DNA of 64,000 nt from Polynucleobacter sp. (GTDB lineage: Bacteria; Pseudomonadota; Gammaproteobacteria; Burkholderiales; Burkholderiaceae_D), in assembly GCA_021737945.1 (NCBI GenBank), contig JAIPCX010000004.1, positions 1-64,000 of the forward strand, written 5' to 3'. Under the pieces are notes generated by a model, which did not search any database, had not been told where the DNA came from, and saw only the letters and a list, made by a program, of their open reading frames with translations. Below, in pieces: positions 59,015 through 64,000 of this stretch (the stretch's first letter is position 1; the number at the start of each line of letters is the position of its first letter). Both the position numbers and the translations under genes were made by a program.

Positions 59015-60364
59015 CTAACAAAGCGGAAAACTGACCTTAATCTCCAAGCCTGATGGCTGACCCCGATCCATAGCCAAACTACCCCGGTTAGCCAGTACGC
59101 GTTCTTTGATTCCAATCAGCCCTAGCCCCTGACCGGTTGATTTCGACGACCCCGGCTGCGGCAGCCCCTTACCGTTATCAGCAATGCGTAATAGCAGTAA
59201 CTGCTCGTGCGCATCAACCCACACATCAATCACGACCTGACTGGCTTGCGCGTGTCGCAGCACATTGGTCAACGCCTCTTGAATGATTCGATAGGCCGCC
59301 ACCGACAAACGTTGTGGCAACTCGGCTCCCTTTAATTCAACTTGTAATTGATAGCTAAGCTCAGTATCGCCGCGCGCTTGACGTTGCCGAATTAATTCAC
59401 GCAAGGCCTGCTCAAGCGCAATATGGTGTTCTTCATCACCCTGCAAACCATACGGTCTAAGCTGCACTAAGAGGCTTTTTAGTTGCGACAAAATACTGCT
59501 GCTGTTGTCATACATCGCACGGGCGCAATCTTGCAACGCGGATTGACCATTCGATTGTTTGACGAGATAAGAGGCATCTACTTGTATCGCGGTGAGTAAT
59601 TGACCAAATTCATCATGCAAATCATGCGCTAACTGGCGACGTTCATCTTCTTGCACATCTTGCAGTCTATGCAGTAAATCGCGCTGCTTAGCTAACTGCT
59701 CAGTCAATGCAGCCGATAAATGATTGAGTGCCTGCCCGATTTGATTGAGCTCGCGCGTGGCGCAAGTAGGAATAGGATGACCATAGTCGCCGCCTTCAAT
59801 ACGCGCAATACCATTCAGAATGTTGTTCAGCGGTGAAAGCGCATGACGTACGCTAAAAGCTAATGCCATTACCAACACCAATACCATCAGACTAAATAAG
59901 GTTACTTGCAGCCAGGCGCTGTTAATTGCCTCAGAAATTTCAGGTTGTGGATTCGGCTCGAGCATCACGGTGACGAGTTCACCATTCGGTCGCTGTACGG
60001 GTAAGGTATAGGCCGATAAACCTGCGTCACCTGCCATAAAACGATTCAACCAAGGCAGTGACGTTGGCGGAAGTGGCACAGCAATCTGGGTCAGACGTTG
60101 GCCTTGGTTATCTAACAGCGCCACATGAAAATGCCGCAGTGTTTCACTACGATTGAGTTGATCTATCCGTAATGCATGCTGTTCAAGCGTTGCGCCATCT
60201 TGTAATGCTGAGAGCACGGTCATCAATTGACCAACACGCTGGCTACCTTGAATTTCATCTGCAATATCCTGTCGCGCAGAAAAAAGTGTCAACACAAAGG
60301 CAAGGATAAGCATCAGTAAACCAACCAAGCCTAGTCTTAGCAAAAGTCGTGTGACTAATTGCAT
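59015..60364 (-). CDS. NarX-type membrane sensor histidine kinase
   Basis: The 449-aa product has a membrane segment near the start (LVGLLMLILAFVLTLFSARQ), a periplasmic sensor part of about 115 residues, a second membrane segment (LQVTLFSLMVLVLVMALAFS, near 150-170) and a HAMP linker. The dimerisation/phosphorylation helix is QLAHDLHDEFGQLLTAIQVD near 246 with the probable phospho-His there. The ATPase domain has LRIADNGKGLPQPG and GLGLIGIKERVLANRGSLAM. This is the HisKA_3 class that works with LuxR-type response regulators. No such regulator gene is visible next to it. The signal is unknown. Confidence 0.87.
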   Translation of the reverse strand: MQLVTRLLLRLGLVGLLMLILAFVLTLFSARQDIADEIQGSQRVGQLMTVLSALQDGATLEQHALRIDQLNRSETLRHFHVALLDNQGQRLTQIAVPLPPTSLPWLNRFMAGDAGLSAYTLPVQRPNGELVTVMLEPNPQPEISEAINSAWLQVTLFSLMVLVLVMALAFSVRHALSPLNNILNGIARIEGGDYGHPIPTCATRELNQIGQALNHLSAALTEQLAKQRDLLHRLQDVQEDERRQLAHDLHDEFGQLLTAIQVDASYLVKQSNGQSALQDCARAMYDNSSSILSQLKSLLVQLRPYGLQGDEEHHIALEQALRELIRQRQARGDTELSYQLQVELKGAELPQRLSVAAYRIIQEALTNVLRHAQASQVVIDVWVDAHEQLLLLRIADNGKGLPQPGSSKSTGQGLGLIGIKERVLANRGSLAMDRGQPSGLEIKVSFPLC

Positions 60365-60511
60365 GATCGCTCCAAAATCAATAATAACGTTGTACCTAGA
60401 GGATTTATTTCTAAGCGTTAAATAAAAAGATTATACGTGCGAGCGATGTCATCTCGCGCTGATACGCACTACAATGATTTGGACGCCAATGCATGCTGCA
60501 GAAGGTATGAA

Positions 60512-62272
60512 ATGCCAGCCACTCATGAAGCACTGCCGTATCTGCGCGAGATTTTAATTTTTCTGGCGCTAGCTGGCGTGCTCATTCCACTTTTGCAGCG
60601 CTATCGCGTAAATAAAATGCTGGGCTTTCTTGCCACCGGCGTATTGCTCGGGCCGTTTGGTTTGTGGTTATGGGTAGGTCATTTACCCTGGCTACAAAAC
60701 TTCACCTTCGTGCGGGTTGAAGGTGTGGTAGAGCTGGGCCACTTAGGTGTTTTGTTTCTGATGTTCAGCATAGGGCTTGAACTATCTGCAGAACGACTAT
60801 GGGGATTGCGGCATTGGGTTTTTGGAGCGGGCGCAGCGCAGGTTTTGTTATCTGCTTCTTTGCTAGGTGCGGTGGCGGTACTGCTTGATCAACCACCCGA
60901 AGTAGCGATACTTCTGGGCTTGTTATTTTCACTCTCTTCGACGGCGGTCGTCATTCAATGGATGACTGATCATCATCTGCTGAGTCAACCTCATGGCATG
61001 GCGAGTTTTTCTATCTTGATGTTTCAAGATCTCGCTGTTGTTCCCATACTCATCATGACGGGATTGCTGGCCCATGGCGCCACAACGAATTGGCTAGGCT
61101 TGATGTCAATGGTGCTAGTCAAATCAGTAGCGGCAATTTTGCTGATTTATCTTGTGGGTCGTCGACTGTTTCGTCCTTGTTTTAAAGCATTGGCGCGTGA
61201 ACATCAACCCTCGACATTTGTTGCGCTGGTGTTGTTATCGACATTGGGAGTGGCGGGTCTGACTGAGTGGGCGGGGTTATCTAAAGCATTAGGCGCATTT
61301 TTGGCAGGGCTAGTACTCGCTGAAACTGAGTTTCGGCATGAAATTGAAGTCACCATAGAACCCTTCAAAAGTTTGCTACTCGGTTTGTTTTTCATGGCCG
61401 TCGGTATGCAAACCGATTTGCGATTAATGATCGATTCTCCTTGGATGATTCCTTTATTAGTCACTGGACTCTTCGTCATCAAAGCCTTGGTACTCACACC
61501 CATTCTTAAAATGGGCGGCCTGAGCTGGGGACATGCCATAGAAAGCAGTCTGATGATGAGCCAAGGAGGAGAATTTGCATTTGTGGTGGCAGCTGATGCA
61601 ACCGCCAAAGGATTGTTCTCTGCTGAGCTTGCGCATCAGGTGTTACTGATCGTTAGTCTGTCGATGTTTGCAGCACCTGTGGTAGCGCGCATGGGTCATG
61701 TCATTGGCCGCTGGTGGGATCACCATCACCATCCGCTGGAAGCACGATTGGAATGTGCCGAAGTAGCAACGCTTGAGAATCACGTCATCATCGTTGGCTT
61801 TGGACGCATGGGCCAATTGTTAGCTGAAGTACTGACATCACAAAAAATTCATTATGTGGCGATCGACATCGACATGATGCGATCCACCCAAAAACATAGC
61901 TTAGGTCAGCCCGTGTATTTGGGTGATGTGAGCCGACCTAAATTATTACATCGGGTGCATGCCTGCACTGCACGCGCTATCGTTCTAACGATGGATCATC
62001 CGGATGCTACGCTGAACGCCACCTGCGCGATTCATAAAGAATTTCCGCACGTTGCACTACTGGCGCGCGCGCATGACGAACAACACGCCAAAACACTGCT
62101 CCGCGCTGGCGCGACCTGGGTCACCCCCGAAGCCTTGGAAGCTGGGCTGCAACTATCCGCCTACGTGTTGGAAACCTTGGGAATTGAACGCACACAAGCG
62201 GCAGAAGCCATCCGCAAAGAGCGCGCGATACGGCTAGGACACGTTAATGATCGGAGAAACGCACCAACCTAA
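60512..62272 (+). CDS. Monovalent cation:proton antiporter-2 (Kef-type) with NAD-binding domain
   Basis: The 586-aa product has about 12 membrane segments, with the CPA2 motif LGVLFLMFSIGLELSAERLW near residue 82 and LLFSLSSTAVVIQWMTDHHL near 138. A C-terminal TrkA-N domain near 425-545 (HVIIVGFGRMGQLLAEVLTS, then DVSRPKLLHRVHACTARAIV) senses nucleotides. Kef-type proteins export potassium in exchange for protons; here the ion is not proved. I chose the ATG at 60512 (GAAGG before it). The 3-prime end overlaps the convergent YdjC-like gene by 29 nt. The gap before it (60365-60511) holds divergent promoters with the kinase gene. Confidence 0.86.
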   Translation: MPATHEALPYLREILIFLALAGVLIPLLQRYRVNKMLGFLATGVLLGPFGLWLWVGHLPWLQNFTFVRVEGVVELGHLGVLFLMFSIGLELSAERLWGLRHWVFGAGAAQVLLSASLLGAVAVLLDQPPEVAILLGLLFSLSSTAVVIQWMTDHHLLSQPHGMASFSILMFQDLAVVPILIMTGLLAHGATTNWLGLMSMVLVKSVAAILLIYLVGRRLFRPCFKALAREHQPSTFVALVLLSTLGVAGLTEWAGLSKALGAFLAGLVLAETEFRHEIEVTIEPFKSLLLGLFFMAVGMQTDLRLMIDSPWMIPLLVTGLFVIKALVLTPILKMGGLSWGHAIESSLMMSQGGEFAFVVAADATAKGLFSAELAHQVLLIVSLSMFAAPVVARMGHVIGRWWDHHHHPLEARLECAEVATLENHVIIVGFGRMGQLLAEVLTSQKIHYVAIDIDMMRSTQKHSLGQPVYLGDVSRPKLLHRVHACTARAIVLTMDHPDATLNATCAIHKEFPHVALLARAHDEQHAKTLLRAGATWVTPEALEAGLQLSAYVLETLGIERTQAAEAIRKERAIRLGHVNDRRNAPT

Positions 62273-63059
62273 TGCCATAGCGCTGACAATCATCATGAAA
62301 GCGCGGGCTAACCAGATAACTAAATTCCACTGATCGCGCACCTGCAATCGGATCAGCGTAATCATTGGCTGGACGCCCTGGATGACACATCAGCAGTGTG
62401 CCGTTCGGTGTTTGCTCTAACCATCCACGCATACGACCTTCAAAATTTGCATTGGCACTGAGCGCATACAAACCGCCAAAGTGCTGGGTAAATTTTAATC
62501 CGTGCTGCTCAACAAAATTTGAAAATCCACGACAGGCATAACGTAACACCAAGGTCTTCAGTTGACTGCCGCTGTCATCGATTAATCGATCGGGTGTACG
62601 CACCCAAGGTCGCCCCTTTTGTTCAGACCAGCGTAATTCAATTGCTTCCATCATCGCCTGACGAATCACGGGAAAGGCATGGACGTGCTGATGACCATCG
62701 ATAAAATCTGGCAAGCGTCGAAAATGCTGGGCAAAGAGATCAATTTGGCGCAGAAAGCGCTCTTTGATTTTATCGGCCGCCACCCGCCCGGTTTGCGTGG
62801 CAATCAGCCAGTGAATTAAGGAGCGGCTGCCGCTGGTAGTAGGAAAGGCATGCGTGAGATTGAGATGAACACCCACATCAGTACGATCTTGCATGTCACG
62901 CAAACGCTGCGCACCTTCGGGCCAGTAAGGGCCTTCGGTCAATACTGAGGTGGCTGTCAATCGTCGACAAGCGATTAGATCGAGAATGCCCTCAGAAATA
63001 CTTTTCGACTGACCGAAATCATCGGCACACAAGGTCAGATTACGTGGCTTGGCCATCAT
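62244..63059 (-). CDS. ChbG/YdjC-family deacetylase-like protein
   Basis: The 271-aa product has the YdjC metal-site pattern: LCADDFGQSKSISEGILDLI near residue 8, VGVHLNLTHAFPTTSGSRSL near 57, and FIDGHQHVHAFPVIRQAMME near 117. The end (GTLLMCHPGRPANDYADPIA, then SYLVSPRFHDDCQRYGIRLV) fits hopanoid- or saccharide-linked members. The start is taken at 63059, where ATG overlaps the GtrA stop by four bases; the longer frame upstream overlaps GtrA fully. The chain of this gene, GtrA and the GtrB-like glycosyltransferase suggests lipid-linked sugar modification. Confidence 0.85.
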   Translation of the reverse strand: MMAKPRNLTLCADDFGQSKSISEGILDLIACRRLTATSVLTEGPYWPEGAQRLRDMQDRTDVGVHLNLTHAFPTTSGSRSLIHWLIATQTGRVAADKIKERFLRQIDLFAQHFRRLPDFIDGHQHVHAFPVIRQAMMEAIELRWSEQKGRPWVRTPDRLIDDSGSQLKTLVLRYACRGFSNFVEQHGLKFTQHFGGLYALSANANFEGRMRGWLEQTPNGTLLMCHPGRPANDYADPIAGARSVEFSYLVSPRFHDDCQRYGIRLVRFSDH

Positions 63060-63442
63060 GCAGTCTCTCCAGAAGCAAACGCCCAATAGCGCGCCAACAC
63101 AAACGTCAGCACCGCTACAGCCACTAACACTATCGCCAGCGCAACGCGATAGTCCAGCGCGGTGTAACGAAGCAGCAGCCAATACAAAACTTCATTCACA
63201 GCAAAGCTCAACAAAGCAACTAAAAAGAAGCGTCCGCGCGAACTAGCCGCGGGAGTTTCCTGATCTCGAAAAGTGAAGTACCGATGGCCGCTATGGCTGA
63301 CCTGAAAAGCCACTAAAAATCCTATGATATTAGCTAGCAATGGCGTCAGGCCCAGAGGCACCAAAATCAGTGCGACGCTACCAAGATGAACCAGCATGGC
63401 CGTCACACCCACCACACCAAACCAAAAAAGCTGACGCGTCAT
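63056..63442 (-). CDS. GtrA-family membrane protein
   Basis: The 128-aa product has four membrane segments (LFWFGVVGVTAMLVHLGSVA, then IIGFLVAFQVSHSGHRYFTF, and two near the C-terminus), the GtrA pattern. GtrA-type proteins are thought to flip lipid-linked sugars made by a partner glycosyltransferase. The GtrB-like transferase gene lies just upstream (2-nt gap), and the YdjC-like gene overlaps its end. Confidence 0.9.
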   Translation of the reverse strand: MTRQLFWFGVVGVTAMLVHLGSVALILVPLGLTPLLANIIGFLVAFQVSHSGHRYFTFRDQETPAASSRGRFFLVALLSFAVNEVLYWLLLRYTALDYRVALAIVLVAVAVLTFVLARYWAFASGETA

Positions 63443-63444
63443 TA

Positions 63445-64000
63445 CTATTTTTGTGGCTTAGTTGGGTGCTGTGCGCTGCGCACGACACGACTAACAAAAT
63501 AGGCCGGGCGCTGCTTAACTTCGTTAAAAATTCGGCCTATGTATTCGCCTAATATACCAATCGATAATAATTGCACGCCACCGAGAAAGGTGATCGCTAC
63601 CACCAGTGTTGGCCATCCACTCGAGTCATTCCCAAATAATAGGGTCTCGATAACGACGTAGATTGCATAGGCGATTGACGCAAATGAAATGACCCCACCC
63701 ACCACCGTCCATAATCGCAGTGGCACATTTGAAAAGGCCGTCAAACCCGTCGCAGCTAATCGCAGCAAGCTCATAAAATTAAAGCTACTTGCACCATGCC
63801 GACGTGGATCAGTACGAACTTGAATACCCAGACTAGTGAAACCCACCCAGTTGTAGAGGCCTTTCATGAAGCGGTTTCGTTCCGGCATACTATTCAACGC
63901 ATCAAGCAATGCGCGATCTAGCACACGAAAATCTTGCGTATTCTCAGGAATCTTGTTGCGCTCACCAAAATTGAGCAATCCATAAAACACATGCGTGAAT
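63445..64000 (-). CDS. GtrB-like family 2 glycosyltransferase (partial, C-terminal part)
   Basis: Only the C-terminal part lies in the window; the frame is open to position 64000. It shows the end of the transferase domain (IPENTQDFRVLDRALLDALN, then RFMKGLYNWVGFTSLGIQVR) and two membrane segments (VVGGVISFASIAYAIYVVIE and LVVAITFLGGVQLLSIGILG) followed by EYIGRIFNEVKQRPAYFVSR, typical of GtrB/DPM1-like enzymes that move a sugar to a polyprenyl carrier. The first GTG in the visible frame is internal, not a start. Confidence 0.88.
   Translation of the reverse strand, partial: FTHVFYGLLNFGERNKIPENTQDFRVLDRALLDALNSMPERNRFMKGLYNWVGFTSLGIQVRTDPRRHGASSFNFMSLLRLAATGLTAFSNVPLRLWTVVGGVISFASIAYAIYVVIETLLFGNDSSGWPTLVVAITFLGGVQLLSIGILGEYIGRIFNEVKQRPAYFVSRVVRSAQHPTKPQK

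Noticed and set aside
63060-63182. Longer YdjC-like start inside gtrA
   Set aside because: The extension overlaps the GtrA gene fully and lacks family similarity. The ATGA overlap at 63056-63059 is the normal coupled start.

Overview
The window comes from a motile Gram-negative proteobacterium. A betaproteobacterium with a polar flagellum is the best guess, judging from P- and L-ring genes, FlhF/FlhG next to FliA, FlgA-FlgM-FlgN beside the flg operon, and biotin genes of proteobacterial type. The order is not certain. About two thirds of the window (1-42.3 kb) is one large flagellar region; the rest is ordinary metabolic and envelope genes.

Layout. 1-13.2 kb, minus strand: flgBCDEFGHIJKL (flgL cut by the window edge), with very long hook (FlgE, 1091 aa) and FlgK (1306 aa) proteins and a short FlgJ that has only the rod-binding part. 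A separate LysM-transglycosylase gene lies just upstream (13.5-14.4 kb) and could supply the missing cell-wall-cutting activity. 14.6-16.6 kb, plus strand: flgA, flgM, flgN. 16.6-20.7 kb, minus strand: a probable five-gene operon of an LPP20/FlgP-like lipoprotein, a FlgT-like ring protein, a FimV/LysM-like protein, a second FliK-like protein and a small FlhB-C-terminal-like protein (FlhX type). 21.1-27.5 kb, plus: flhA, flhF, flhG, fliA, an unknown membrane protein, fliS. 27.7-39.1 kb, plus: fliK, fliLMNOPQR, flhB, followed without a break by three unfamiliar genes: a one-pass SPOR protein, a protein built from about 22 copies of a 12-residue acidic repeat, and a one-pass coiled-coil protein with a highly charged KERELA-rich helix. 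39.2-42.3 kb, minus: a FleQ/FlrA-like sigma-54 activator with motA and motB of PomA/PomB type.

Regulation can be read from the DNA. Sigma-54 type -24/-12 elements precede flgB and flhA (consensus) and fliK (one mismatch in the -24 element). Sigma-28 elements with the 11-nt spacer precede flgM, the flgP-like operon and fliS. Two perfect palindromes lie 51 bp apart upstream of the flgB promoter. With the activator and FliA/FlgM encoded here, this is a two-step cascade: sigma-54 for the basal body and export genes, sigma-28 for late genes. It differs from the FlhDC system of many betaproteobacteria.

42.5-64 kb: an AlkB-like membrane hydroxylase, a methyltransferase, a CoA-binding protein and O-acetylhomoserine sulfhydrylase; a HupE/UreJ-like membrane protein with two unknown exported proteins and an exported formamidase/acetamidase-family enzyme; a BigR-like ArsR repressor with YeeE/YedE transporters; bioF-bioD-bioB downstream of acyl-CoA and quinone-oxidoreductase genes; a NarX-type histidine kinase; a Kef-type antiporter; and a ChbG-like deacetylase, GtrA and a GtrB-like glycosyltransferase (cut by the window end). 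I saw no insertion sequence, prophage, CRISPR array, tRNA or rRNA gene. The least explained and most interesting parts are the three genes after flhB and the FlgP/FlgT/FimV-like/FliK-like/FlhX operon.
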